A stretch of DNA of 64,000 bases, taken from positions 1,178,001-1,242,000 of the forward strand of contig NZ_CP121473.1 of the NCBI RefSeq assembly GCF_033954455.1. Reading direction: 5' to 3'. The DNA comes from Thiorhodovibrio litoralis (GTDB lineage: Bacteria > Pseudomonadota > Gammaproteobacteria > Chromatiales > Chromatiaceae). Both the position numbers and the translations under genes were made by a program. The notes beneath the pieces were generated by a model, which saw only the letters and a program-made list of their open reading frames with translations, was not told the origin of the DNA and searched no databases. This document shows positions 9,211-17,547 of this stretch, one piece after another (position 1 is the first letter of the stretch; each line of letters opens with the position of its first letter).

Positions 9211-9458
9211 CTTCTCAATCCTCGTTGCACGTTCACCAAGATCAATTGCTTAAGTGCGAGCGGGCAACACGGCCGAGCAACAAGTGCAAGATTGGCGTTA
9301 TCCTTGTGCTTGGGTGTTTCGCACTAAGTCTCATTTTAGTGCATAAACAGAACACTGCAAGAGCGGTCACAAATATACCGCTGTAGCCACGCAGGCTCTC
9401 AGAAAAAGAGCAAGACGCATCCTTTAGCGGTTGGCAAACCCGGTAGGGATGGTGCCGC

Positions 9459-10532
9459 ATGACAGAGAATCGGACCAAGGTATATCGCCTCGCGCTCATC
9501 GGTCTTGGCCGGGTGGCTTGGCTGCTGGAGCGTGACCCTTTGCGCACCAAGCCCTGCACGCATTTGGGTGCCTGGCTGGAGCGGGATGATGTGCGTCTGG
9601 TCGGTGCCTGCGACACGGCCCCGGAGCGTCGCGCGGCCTTTGCCGAGTTTTTCCCGGAGGTTCCGCTCTATGATGATTACCAGGAGATGCTGGAGCAGGA
9701 GCGGCCGGAATTACTGAGCATCTGCGCCTATGCCACCGAGCGCTGCGAGATGGTGGTGGCTGCGACCGAGGGGGGCGTGCGCGGCATCTGGTGCGAGAAG
9801 GCGATGGCCACTTCGCTGGAGGAGGCCGACCGGATGGCGCGTGCCTTGGATGCATCCGAGACCCAGATGATCGTTGCCTTCACCCGGCGTTGGTCGCCGG
9901 CCTATGCGACGGTGCGGGATTGGCTTGCCGCGGGGCGCATCGGCGCGCTTGAGTCCGTGAATGTGCATTTTGCAAGCAACCTGCTGCACACCGGCACCCA
10001 TGCCTTTGACGTGCTGCGGCTGTGGTGCGGGGAGCCGACGGCGGTGCGCGCCTGGCTGGATGATGACTCCGGCCTTGCCGAGCAGAGCGGCTATCGCTTC
10101 GATGGGGAAGACATTGTCGAGGACCTCGGCGGTCTGGTGGTGATCGAGTTTCCCGACAGGGTGCGCGCCACGGTGCAGGGGCGCGACAAGGGCTATTTTC
10201 GCTTCGAGTTCGAGTTGCTTGGCAGTCGCGGCATGATCCGGGTGGGCAACGACCAGCGCGAGCTCTGGCTGCCCGGCAGCTCGATGCGTTTTGCCGGTTT
10301 TGTGGAGCTGTGCCAGGCGGAATTCCCTGACCCTGGGCCTTTCAACACCTGGCGCTCGGCGGCGGAGAATCTGATCGCTGCGGTTGAGGGCCGCGCCGAG
10401 CCCGCCTGCGGTATCCAGGACGGACGCGAGGCGCTGGCCATCGCGCTCGCCGCCCATGGCAGCCATCGCCAGGGCGGGGCGCCGGTGGCGCCGAGCGAGG
10501 TGCCACCGGTGCTGCGGGTACCAAGCCGCTGA
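9459..10532 (+). CDS. Gfo/Idh/MocA-family oxidoreductase
   Basis: The 357-residue NAD(P)-dependent oxidoreductase has an N-terminal Rossmann fold (LALIGLGRVAWLLE, residues about 11-24), GACDTAPERRAAF at the second strand, and the EKAMATSLEEADRM segment that corresponds to the family EKP motif with Ala replacing Pro. The C-terminal Gfo/Idh substrate domain includes NVHFASNLLHTGTHAFDVLRLWCG. Family members oxidise or reduce sugars and sugar-like compounds; the substrate is unknown. It lies 760 bp after pseI on the same strand, separated by the convergent PilZ gene, so a place in surface-sugar synthesis is plausible but not shown. The start ATG 9459 follows GGTAGGGATGGTGCCGC. Confidence 0.82.
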   Translation: MTENRTKVYRLALIGLGRVAWLLERDPLRTKPCTHLGAWLERDDVRLVGACDTAPERRAAFAEFFPEVPLYDDYQEMLEQERPELLSICAYATERCEMVVAATEGGVRGIWCEKAMATSLEEADRMARALDASETQMIVAFTRRWSPAYATVRDWLAAGRIGALESVNVHFASNLLHTGTHAFDVLRLWCGEPTAVRAWLDDDSGLAEQSGYRFDGEDIVEDLGGLVVIEFPDRVRATVQGRDKGYFRFEFELLGSRGMIRVGNDQRELWLPGSSMRFAGFVELCQAEFPDPGPFNTWRSAAENLIAAVEGRAEPACGIQDGREALAIALAAHGSHRQGGAPVAPSEVPPVLRVPSR

Positions 10533-10818
10533 TCAGTAGGACGCTGGCCAGGGCGGTTGCCAACCAGGCCGCCAACCCACTGGAGTCGTGGCGAGAACTC
10601 GGTCGCGCGCGCATAATGCGCGCATGAGCGAGCAGATTGGTTCTCATCAGACTTCCGGGCATCAAAGTCTCGGTTCGTCAAATCACGGGCAGGGTCTCGA
10701 TCGGGGCACGGGCGATACGCGCCAGGCTGCCGACAATCATGCTGAGCAGGGGGCCGCCGCGCGAGCCGGTCCCGATGTTCGCAAGGCGAGAGGTGGAGGA
10801 AAGCTCCGCCCACCCAGA

Positions 10819-11193
10819 GTGCAAGGGCCGCGCATTCGTCGCGAGAAGCGAACCATCGCGGCGATGACTCACCTTTATTGCCAGGACCACCATGGCACAA
10901 CCGGCGGTCTGTGCGATGACTGCGCGGAGCTGGTCAATTACGCGCATCGTCGCCTCGATTACTGCCCCTTCGGCGAATCGAAATACACCTGTCTGGACTG
11001 TCGCATTAACTGTTATACCGCCGACAGAGCCCTGACGACGCGTGAGGTGATGCGCTATGCCGGCCCCCGACTTTGGCGGCGAAATCCGCTATTGGCCCTG
11101 CTGCATCTTCTCGACGGCCGTGTCTTGCATCGGGCCCCGAAGCGGGCGCAATCGGCGCCGTCAGCAGGCGCTGGGCGCAGCCGACGATCCTGA
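10819..11193 (+). CDS. YgbA-like nitrous-oxide-stimulated promoter family protein
   Basis: The product matches the YgbA family: RIRREKRTIAAMTHLYC, then HHG, CDDCAELVNYAHRRLDYCPFG, KYTCLDCRINCY, VMRYAGPRLWRRNP and HLLDG. Many cysteines suggest metal or Fe-S binding. In enterobacteria ygbA belongs to nitric-oxide-responsive regulons (established for E. coli NsrR); its biochemical role is not settled. The frame stays open to 10588, but family similarity starts at RIRREK. GTG 10819, just before it, gives a 124-residue protein near the family length of about 117; ATG 10624 and 10588 are alternatives. The C-terminal 20 residues after HRAPKRAQ are extra and basic. Confidence 0.8.
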   Translation: MQGPRIRREKRTIAAMTHLYCQDHHGTTGGLCDDCAELVNYAHRRLDYCPFGESKYTCLDCRINCYTADRALTTREVMRYAGPRLWRRNPLLALLHLLDGRVLHRAPKRAQSAPSAGAGRSRRS

Positions 11194-11248
11194 TGTTTTC
11201 TCAGTGCCGGCATGGTGCCTTTTCAGTGCCCGTGCTCGCGGTTGAGCG

Positions 11249-11593
11249 TCAGAAAGGCACGTCATCCATGCCGTTGTCGAAAAACGGCGGCTCGTCGGGG
11301 CCGAGCGGCGGTGGGCTTTCGTCCTGCTGCTGTAACGGCGAGACCCGCCAGGCTTTCACGTCGGTATACCAACGCCCGTTGTATTCGCGGCTTTCAAGGT
11401 CAATCTCGACACGCAGCTGCTGGCCCTCGCGGATGGCAAAGTCGTCGATTTTGTCGCCCCACACCATGAAGCAGATTTTCTTCGGATAATCGGCTTGCGT
11501 CTCCAGCACATACTCCTGCTTGCGCCAGGTGCCGCGCGCGGAGGTGCCGGATTTTTCCGGAATGGCCTGAATAATGGTGCCGCTGATTTCCAT
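11249..11593 (-). CDS. DUF3127 domain protein
   Basis: The 114-residue acidic protein fits DUF3127 (residues 1-90): EISGTIIQ, the aromatic WRKQEYVLET, PKKICFMVWGDKID, LRVEIDLESREYNGRWYTDVKAWRV. The family is predicted to take an OB-like single-strand-binding fold, most often described in Bacteroidetes; function is not established. The C-terminal tail is proline- and acid-rich (PPPLGPDEPPFF, ending DDVPF), reminiscent of the acidic tips of SSB proteins that recruit partners. That comparison is inference. The start has AAGGATTCTCCG upstream. It is convergent with the YgbA-like gene. Confidence 0.8.
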   Translation of the reverse strand: MEISGTIIQAIPEKSGTSARGTWRKQEYVLETQADYPKKICFMVWGDKIDDFAIREGQQLRVEIDLESREYNGRWYTDVKAWRVSPLQQQDESPPPLGPDEPPFFDNGMDDVPF

Positions 11594-11873
11594 CGGAGAA
11601 TCCTTCGATCTGTCGCTCTACTAATGTGTTTGCCGGCGCCGTCGCGGCGGTTTCAGCCCCGATGCAACCGGTCAGGCCGCTGCCTGATTTTGCGTCCATA
11701 GTGCCCTGCCACGCCCATGGAGTCCAGACGCGGCTTGATAATCAACAATGTTGGCAGACGCTGTTTCGCGCTTCAATGGCGCAAGCAGCCGCAGAGCGTT
11801 GGCCAGCGAGCCTTATCCGCGGCGATAGGCTGGAATTTGAATGTCTGGATTTACGAGAGACGAGGAAACCCGA

Positions 11874-12239
11874 ATGAAGACCATTGCCATCACGGCGAAC
11901 GATGATCGCGGCCTGGCCGGCGAAATGTCGATGCACTTCGGCCACTGCAGCCATTTCGTCCTGGCCACCCTGGATGACAACAGCCAGGTGAAATCAACCG
12001 ACGTGCGCCCCAACCCCTATGCCGAGCAGCACCAGCCGGGGCAGATTCCGGATTTCGTCAAGTCCCTGGGCGCTGACGTGGTGCTCTCAGGCGGCATGGG
12101 CGGCCGCGCTATCGAGTTCTTTGATGAACTCGGCATTGAGGTCGCCACCGGCCACCGCCCAAGCGTCGGTGCTGCGATCGATGCCTATGTGGCGGGCGAG
12201 CTCAACGGCGCCGACGGCTGCGCGCATGATCATCACTGA
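11874..12239 (+). CDS. NifX/NifB-C-type dinitrogenase iron-molybdenum cofactor family protein
   Basis: The 121-residue protein has the Fe-Mo-co biosynthesis fold shared by NifX, NafY and archaeal MTH1175-like proteins: MKTIAITAND at the start, MSMHFGHCSHFVLATLDD, LGADVVLSGGMGGRAIEFFDELGIEVATG and a histidine-rich end (CAHDHH). Small stand-alone members are thought to bind Fe-S or Fe-Mo clusters; many occur outside nif operons, as here, and their role is unclear. ATG 11874 has GAGGAAA upstream and gives the canonical start; the longer frame to 11841 adds only 11 unconserved residues. No nif genes are near. Confidence 0.82.
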   Translation: MKTIAITANDDRGLAGEMSMHFGHCSHFVLATLDDNSQVKSTDVRPNPYAEQHQPGQIPDFVKSLGADVVLSGGMGGRAIEFFDELGIEVATGHRPSVGAAIDAYVAGELNGADGCAHDHH

Positions 12240-12556
12240 TGACTAGTCGCCGAGGACGCCGGCCTGGGTGATCAGCCGTCACCGGTCAGTTCCGCCAGCC
12301 TGTTGGCGGCGGGCTCGACGGTCAAACGTCCGCGTTGCACGCCTTGGCTCGGACGCTGACCAGCAAGCCTGGTGCCTGGTGGGGCCTTTGGGGCGGCGCT
12401 CCATTAGAAGGGCATCGACATCACACGCGATTGGTCGGAAATCCCCAAGGTGATTGCGCGCACTCCCGTATTGCCTGACTGTTCTTAAGTTTTTGCTTGC
12501 GGGCATGCCCGTGGGCTATCCTTGCCGAACACGAATTTCGTAGTGCGAGGTATGCC
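12240..12556. other. Gap with no supported gene
   Basis: About 317 bases between the NifX-like gene and the truncated Clp-type ATPase. No RNA gene, terminator or promoter stands out. A short open stretch on the plus strand at about 12410-12486 reads KGIDITRDWSEIPKVIA and then runs to a stop. It looks protein-like but has no start codon, so it may be the last trace of a lost gene next to the decayed region that follows. Confidence 0.4.
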
Positions 12557-13411
12557 TTGGCGACATCCGCGACGAAGCTCGATGACCTCTCCGCCAAACT
12601 GATTGCCTGGGCCAAGGCCCATGCCACGGACAGGCGGGAGTCGGTGCTGGACCTGCCGCACCTCATGCTGGGTGCCCTGAAAGCGGACGCTGGGCGCGAA
12701 CTGATTGGCGAGCTTCTCGCATCCGACTACCCGCTTGACCCCTCGCGCTTCGCGCCAGACTTGCGCGAGCGCCTCGCGCGCGTTTCCCAACCCATCACTG
12801 ACCAGCAACTGCCCCTGTCGCCGCGGCTCAAGGCGCTGGTTGGCGACCTCATGGCGCGGTATCGGGAGCTGTCCGCCAAGCCGCTCCTGGAGCGGCTGAT
12901 CGAGGAGCTGGACGACGACCCGGACTGGAAGCAATGGCTGTTCGATCCCGCCCGCCAGCACCGCGTGGCCAGCGGCAGCCGCTGGGATGCGCTCAAAGCC
13001 GCGTCCGAGCGGGTCTCAGAATTCCGTTCGGCCTTGGCGGGGCGCGTTCTTGGCCAGGAGCAAGCCGTCGAGGCGGTGTGCGAGGCGCTCTTTGCCAACC
13101 TGCTGGTGCCCCCGCGCGGCGAGGGTGACAGCAAAGGCCCGCGCATGGTGCTCACATTCGCGGGGCCGCCGGGCGTGGGCAAGACCTTCCTCGCGGAAAC
13201 GCTCGCCGCCCAACTCGGCCAAGCCCCGCCGCAAGCGCCAGTTGCAATGCAGGGGGCAAGCCCCGCATCGATACCGGCGTCAAAGCAGGCGGCTAATCAG
13301 ACAGCAACCCCGTCATCAGCCCAGTCAGCAACCCCATTCAGCCGTACCTCGGGATCTAGCCCTTTCTGCCGCGCCTCGGGATCAAACCGCCTTAGCACTT
13401 CTTCGGGGTAA
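12557..13411 (+). pseudogene. Truncated Clp/AAA+ ATPase remnant
   Basis: The frame encodes a Clp-type N-terminal helical region (LDDLSAKLIAWAKAH, LDLPHLMLGAL), a linker, and the start of an AAA+ module with VLGQEQAVEAV and the Walker A loop GPPGVGKT. Soon after LAETLAAQLGQ (about base 13230) the family likeness stops. The remaining 60 residues are a Ser/Ala/Gln-rich read-through that is simply the antisense of the next, minus-strand gene. Walker B, sensor and C-terminal parts are absent here and downstream, so the gene is truncated. TTG 12557, with GAGGT six bases before it, is the likely start; the frame is open from 12497. ClpB/ClpA-like and type VI ClpV-like origins cannot be separated from what remains. 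Confidence 0.7.
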
Positions 13412-13978
13412 AGCTCCTCAAGGCGTTCCTCGGGGTCGAGTTGGGGCAGGTAGGTTTTGAGCCAGTCGCGGGCTTCGCGCTTCATGTCTTCGTAGGTGTG
13501 TGCCATCTTGCCTTCTCCAAATCGGTGATGGGCCGTGAGGTTGTGCAGATGCGTGCCCACGTCGCTGCGCGGGCGATAACTCGTGAAAGCTGCCCGCCAG
13601 TGCGCCTCGTCGGTGGCAAACAGGCCCTAGGGGGCGTTGCGCGGGTGGAGTTCGAGCTGGTTGATCACCACCAAGCGCAGGTCGCGGGTGCCGACGGACA
13701 GGCGATAGATTCCGGCCGATTCCGGCCTTTGCGGTCTTTTGACAACTCCCTGGTGGCAGTTGTTTGACCAGCTTGCGCGGAAAGCGCGTGGCGATGGCGT
13801 AGGAGCGGAAGTCCTCGGCCGGCAGCAGCGGATAGGCTTTGCGCGGTTCCGCAACGGGGGTTTCATCGCCAGCGGGTAAGTGGCGCAGAGAGCGGATGGA
13901 GGCGAGCTTGCAGTAGGTGACGTAGTGGCTGTTCAGTTTTTCGGCCGCCCAAACATCAAGGGGAATCGGTGTCGCCAA
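13297..13978 (-). pseudogene. Broken hypothetical gene with LDPEE-repeat tail
   Basis: Three consecutive pieces on the minus strand read as one protein. The first (13978 to about 13750) has RKAYPLLPAEDFRSYAIATRFPRKLVKQL. After a frameshift comes GIYRLSVGTRDLRLVVINQLELHPRNAP. An in-frame TAG (about 13629, where Trp would fit) is followed by GLFATDEAHWRAAF and MAHTYEDMKREARDWLKTYLP. The tail holds LDPEERLEELYPEEVLRRFDPEARQ, a repeat style common in accessory proteins and putative PD-(D/E)XK transposase-like proteins of purple sulfur bacteria; no catalytic motif is visible. The last 30 codons could still be made from the internal ATG (13504) as a small protein. It abuts and truncates the Clp-type ATPase. 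Confidence 0.65.
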
Positions 13979-14140
13979 AAGACGCAGGCGTACACTTAGC
14001 GCGGCGATTCGCTACTGTCACCAAGAACGGGTGGACGTTGATTGGTTTGTGGAAGACCAAGCTAGAAGAATCCTGCCGCGAATCTCGTGCGGCTGATCAT
14101 TCATCACCATTCGGGTCGGCGCGCCGCGACAAATGAGTTG

Positions 14141-14524
14141 TCACAGCGTGTCGACTGAATACCAACGGATGAGAGGATCGGAGCTGAGCAGCCGCATTGG
14201 CTCCGTTTTGGCTTGGGCGATCAGGAGTCGGTCGAAGGGATCGCGGTGATGGTCGGGAAGGTGGCGAACCGTGGCGGCGTGGCTGCCGGTGATGGGCAAT
14301 TCGTGAAAGCCGGTTGCCAATCCGGCCGCGCGGACAACCTCGGGCTCCGCGTCGAAGTCAGGCCGATTCAAGGCGCGCTTGATCGCAATTTCCCAGATAT
14401 TTGCGGCACTGAAGAAGACCTCATGTTCGGGAGATTCCAGCATCTCCCTGTGAGAGGGCGCGAGCCGGGCTGGCTCAAGGAGGGACCAGAGCAGGATATG
14501 CGTATCGAGGAGGACGCGCATCAT
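14141..14524 (-). CDS. vapC: VapC-type PIN-domain toxin
   Basis: The 127-residue PIN protein begins RVLLDTHILLWSLLE (first catalytic Asp). It continues with AANIWEIAIKRAL (Glu), HRDPFDRLLIAQA (Asp) and LLSSDPLIRWY, the full set of acidic residues of a Mg-dependent ribonuclease. The subgroup with LLDTHxLLW is typical of type II toxins that cleave RNA. Its ATG overlaps the antitoxin stop (ATGA), so the two are translationally coupled; ATG 14521 right after it is an alternative start. No missing residues are seen, so it should be active unless restrained by the antitoxin. Confidence 0.88.
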   Translation of the reverse strand: MMRVLLDTHILLWSLLEPARLAPSHREMLESPEHEVFFSAANIWEIAIKRALNRPDFDAEPEVVRAAGLATGFHELPITGSHAATVRHLPDHHRDPFDRLLIAQAKTEPMRLLSSDPLIRWYSVDTL

Positions 14525-14769
14525 CGACCCTCGATGGCGTCGATGAATTCGGCAGGGGTCGCGGGCAGCGGTTTGTTGTCGTCCGCGGGTAGCTTGTATC
14601 GTCCGGCGAGCCGCCCGAGCACGCGCCGAGCCGGTGGTGCTTCAATGGGCACCAGGCGCACGACCGGTTTGCCGGCTCGGGCAATCACTGCTTCACCACC
14701 GGATTCGACTTGTTCGATGATCCGCGACAGGCGCGTCTTGGCCTCATGAATGTTAAACTGCGTTTGCAT
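14521..14769 (-). CDS. Phd/YefM-type antitoxin
   Basis: The 82-residue antitoxin has the Phd/YefM DNA-binding fold: FNIHEAKTRLSRIIEQVESGGEAVIARAGKPVVRLVPI. A C-terminal, less ordered part (LPADDNKPLPATPAEFIDAIEGR) should wrap the toxin. ATG 14769 has GAGAGGA upstream; the five extra codons of the longer frame are unlikely. As in other Phd/VapC pairs it probably represses its own operon, with a candidate palindrome just upstream. Confidence 0.88.
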   Translation of the reverse strand: MQTQFNIHEAKTRLSRIIEQVESGGEAVIARAGKPVVRLVPIEAPPARRVLGRLAGRYKLPADDNKPLPATPAEFIDAIEGR

Positions 14770-14788
14770 CGCTGGTCCTCTCAATTAG

Positions 14789-14803
14789 CTAGACTTAGTC
14801 TAG
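14789..14803. promoter_or_regulatory. Palindrome upstream of the toxin-antitoxin operon (candidate operator)
   Basis: The sequence CTAGACTTAGTCTAG has perfect 6-bp arms around a 3-bp centre. It lies 20 bp upstream of the antitoxin start, where a Phd-type autorepressor would bind. The function is inferred from position and symmetry. Confidence 0.55.
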
Positions 14804-15391
14804 TTACGAGTCGGCTAACGGATCAAGCATTTTTCTTGGGAATTGCTTGGAGAAATTGCCGCTCATGTCGCTAACGCCGAGGGTTGTGTCTTCGCATTCC
14901 CCCTGAAAGCAAAGCTTGCAGGCCAGTTCGTCGTCGAGCTTGGGGTTTTTGAAAGGCGCAAGTTGCCCGGGAGTTGTTGGCGCGTATGGATTCACCAGGA
15001 TTTCTAGGAGGATGATGTTCCTTTCGTTCTCTTTTGAATAGCAGCACACCTGGAAGCTGGCGCCAGGCGGGTCCTCGAGCGTGAGGCCGGCGGCTGGCAC
15101 CAGGTCCGTGTGGGCTTGTCCGCAAGAGAAGCGATAGTTCGCGCCTTAGCCGTCGGCCGCCGGCATGGGGCTGGTGAGAGTGCTTTGGGTTGCGGGGTCA
15201 ATGGTGTATTCCTTGCCGTTCCAGGACCAGATGACGGACTGGTTGATGAGCAGGTTGCGCCTGCCTTGGTGGTAATGCTCGTCCAAGGTCAGTCCGGTTT
15301 GCAGGATGCCGTGCTCACCAGCACCGCCGCTGGCGCTGATGGACAGCAGCGGCCGCGAGCCCTGACCGGGTTGGGTGGAGTAGATGCGCAA
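14804..15391 (-). pseudogene. Hypothetical protein interrupted by an in-frame stop
   Basis: One minus-strand frame is open from 15391 (TTG) to a TAA at 15146-15148, then open again in the same frame to 14804. The first part contains LLINQSVIWSWNGKEYTIDPATQS. The second resumes GANYRFSCGQAHTDLVPAAGLTLEDPPG and includes FQVCCYSKENERNIILLEI and LACKLCFQGECED, so several cysteines. Because both parts share a frame and read smoothly apart from the stop, a nonsense mutation in one gene is the simplest reading. Two separate small genes (15146-15391 and 14804-15100) are possible. I do not recognise the family. It lies 19 bp downstream of the damaged VWA gene. Confidence 0.4.
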
Positions 15392-15410
15392 GTGTCAGCG
15401 AGTTTCGGCA

Positions 15411-16819
15411 TCAATTCAAGGCCATCGCCTGTTCGACCAGTTCGACGAAGCGGACGCGGTGGCCATTTTGGTCTTTGCCGACGGCGCCCCGAGTGAGTTG
15501 CAGCACGTCGCCGAGACTGTAATCGCCGACAGCCGGGTTGTTCTGGAGGAGCTGCGCGAAACTGGCGACGGCGACGGCGAAACGGGTATCGTCGGATTGC
15601 TGGGCCAGGGGCGCCTTGTCGGCTGCGGTGACGGGTCGCTCCATCAGGCGTGAGGCGGTCTCTCCAGGGGCTTTCCAGCGGATGCGAAGATGGGCGAGCT
15701 CGGCCTGCCGATCCGCGGCTGACGGGGTTTGCGGAGATGTCGGGGTGGATGCGGATTCGGCGCCCTGTCTGTCGCCATAGCGTCGCTGCGGAAGCCGCAG
15801 GCCGGCCGAACCGGGCGCGGCGATTCCTAGATGGCAGTGACCCTGTGGCCGTCGCCGATCTCGCCCGCGTCGACGGCATCGTTGGCGAAGTCTTCCTCGC
15901 GTAGCATTCGCGTCTCGTAGCCGACCAGGCGGTATTCGGCTACCTGTGCAGGGTTGAACTCGACCTGGAATTTGACATCATCGGCGATGGGCTGTAGCTG
16001 GGCGGCGCCGGCGTAGGTGACCAGGGCGACATGGTCGTCGCCGTTAAGTTGGTCTACCAGTACGGCCATGGAGCGCTTGACCAGGTCCAGGCGGTCGGGG
16101 CCGCGCATGGATCCGGACACGTCGGCCAGCAGGACCACGTTGGCCGGTGGCAGCTTGGCCCGTTGCGGGGCCCAACCGCGAATACCCACCACCATCAATT
16201 CGCGTCCCTGCCCCCAGGGCGACGGCATCAGGTGAACCGAAGGCGCGAAAGGTTTTGCGGCGCTCTCTGGGCGCGGATAGTTGTAGTCGAAGTAGTTGAC
16301 CAGCTCCTCCACCTGCACGGCGTCGGCCGGGGGGGCCCCATCGCGGATAAAGCGCCGCACGATGCCCATGGAGGCGGTGTCCACGTCGGCGGAGAAGGTG
16401 GAGATGGGTTGATCGCTGGTGCGAATCACGCCGTTCAGGTCAGTCTCGGCGAAGCGATCACGCTCGACGATGCCTGCCTCGGGCAACGGGCTGGGCGATG
16501 GCGGGGCCACCCTACCCATGCCATCGGCCATTTTCATGGCCGGCCGGGCTGATTGGGGCGCCGTTCGGGTCAGGGGGGCGACTCTTCGAGCGCAGCCGCT
16601 ATGTTGGGCGGCTGCATAAAAAAGAAGTATCTCGGGAGCCGGCGCGGGTGCGCCGCCACGGGCTGAGCTGGCGGCCCGCCCCTCTAGGATGGCGGCTTCC
16701 GCCCGTTCCACGATGGTTAGACAGCTCTCGCCCGTGAGCCCTGCGTGAGTCCAGCCGAGCACTACCAAGCCCGCAGCGGCTAGGACCAGGTGGGTCGCGA
16801 TTCCAACATTCTGTCGCAT
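15411..16819 (-). pseudogene. YfbK-like von Willebrand factor A protein, frameshifted and internally deleted
   Basis: The N-terminus has a hydrophobic segment (residues about 8-24), a VWA_N region (FSADVDTASMGIVRRFI, VEELVNYFDYNYPRP), and the MIDAS motif DVSGSM with VALVTYAG. A normal VWA domain would continue for more than 100 residues. Here the frame passes directly from VTYAGAAQLQPI to DVKFQVEFNPAQVAEYRLVGYE, the start of the DUF3520 part, so most of the VWA core is missing. A single-base loss near 15828 then creates a TAG after HRVTAI. The rest (GIAAPGSAGLRLP to LVEQAMAL) continues in the next frame to 15411. AGGAGG precedes ATG 16819. The E. coli homologue YfbK is about 575 residues; this would be about 470. 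Confidence 0.8.
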
Positions 16820-16936
16820 GATGGCCTCCTATTGAATGCCGGCTGAGTTGGCCGTCTAGGCCGTTTGGTGTTCGCTTCGTCCGTGGATAGCATGCCGCTG
16901 AGGGCTGCCCCGGTCTAGGGAAAACCGTTTTCTCTG

Positions 16937-16966
16937 TGTCGCGGCCAGCGTCGGCTGGCCGCGACA
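16937..16966. terminator. Strong stem-loop after the DsrC-like gene
   Basis: A perfect 13-bp inverted repeat (TGTCGCGGCCAGC and its complement) with a 4-base loop lies 14 bp past the stop of the minus-strand DsrC-like gene. No T-run follows on either strand, so it may be an mRNA 3'-end stabiliser or a weak terminator. Confidence 0.45.
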
Positions 16967-16980
16967 TAATGCGCCTCGAG

Positions 16981-17340
16981 CTACTGAACGCTGCCGAATG
17001 ACTTGTCGACGGCGCCAGCTGGCGCCTGCAGGCCGGCCAGACGGCAGCCTTGAGCCACGGGGCCGCCGGGTAAGAGCTCATAGAGGTATTTGATGCCGCC
17101 GCGCGCGTGAAAATGCTCATCGAGCGCGTCGTGCAGCTTGCGAACATTGGGCGTCTCATCGGCTGCGAAGAACGCCTGCAGCGCGCTAATCAGCTCCCAG
17201 TGATCTGCCTCCAATTTCAGGTCGTCAGCACTGGCCGTGGCTTCGGCGCTGGCGCTGCTCCAGCCTTCCGGAGCGTGCGGAAACTGGGGGTCATGCTGGC
17301 GGTTTGCCGGGTTCATAATTTCGCTCATGGTCTCGGCCAT
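16981..17340 (-). CDS. DsrC/TusE-family protein retaining only the inner cysteine
   Basis: The 119-residue protein aligns with DsrC/TusE from about residue 45: DHWELISALQAFF, ETPNVRKLHDAL, GGIKYLYELLPGGPVAQGCRLAGLQAPAGAV. DsrC proteins carry sulfur on two C-terminal cysteines 11 residues apart. Here the inner one is kept (C99), but the position of the terminal one is Ala110, and eight more residues (DKSFGSVQ) follow. It is the only cysteine in the protein. The N-terminal 40 residues are a polar Ala/Ser-rich extension. GAGGAG precedes ATG 17340. Without the terminal Cys it should not act as a classical DsrC or TusE sulfur carrier; a regulatory or binding role is possible. No dsr or tus genes are adjacent. 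Confidence 0.82.
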   Translation of the reverse strand: MAETMSEIMNPANRQHDPQFPHAPEGWSSASAEATASADDLKLEADHWELISALQAFFAADETPNVRKLHDALDEHFHARGGIKYLYELLPGGPVAQGCRLAGLQAPAGAVDKSFGSVQ

Positions 17341-17547
17341 GGTAAAACTCCTCTTGGCTTTGGTGTTGGATTCTGTTGTGCACTGTCGCGACGGATCGCG
17401 CGCTTGATTGTCTACTGGACTTGCGTCGGTGCGTCAAGCCGCTGGTGCTGGAGACGCGCCCGGCATCATCCAGGTTTCAGCAGCGGGAGGTTCATCGCCG
17501 ATTGGTCTATGCTTGTTTCCTACTGCGGTGCGAAGGAGGTTTGATCG

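Noticed and set aside
10678-10947. 89-codon minus-strand ORF upstream of the YgbA-like gene
   Set aside because: No family resemblance and it overlaps the conserved start of the YgbA-like protein; noted only because it fills most of a gap.
11626-11877. 83-codon plus-strand ORF before the NifX-like gene
   Set aside because: No ribosome-binding site or motif, and it runs into the well-marked start of the NifX-like gene.
12410-12486. Short protein-like stretch
   Set aside because: No start codon and too short for identification; recorded only in the gap entry.
13297-13978. Insertion sequence as cause of the Clp-type ATPase truncation
   Set aside because: No transposase motif, no terminal inverted repeats and no target duplication are visible.
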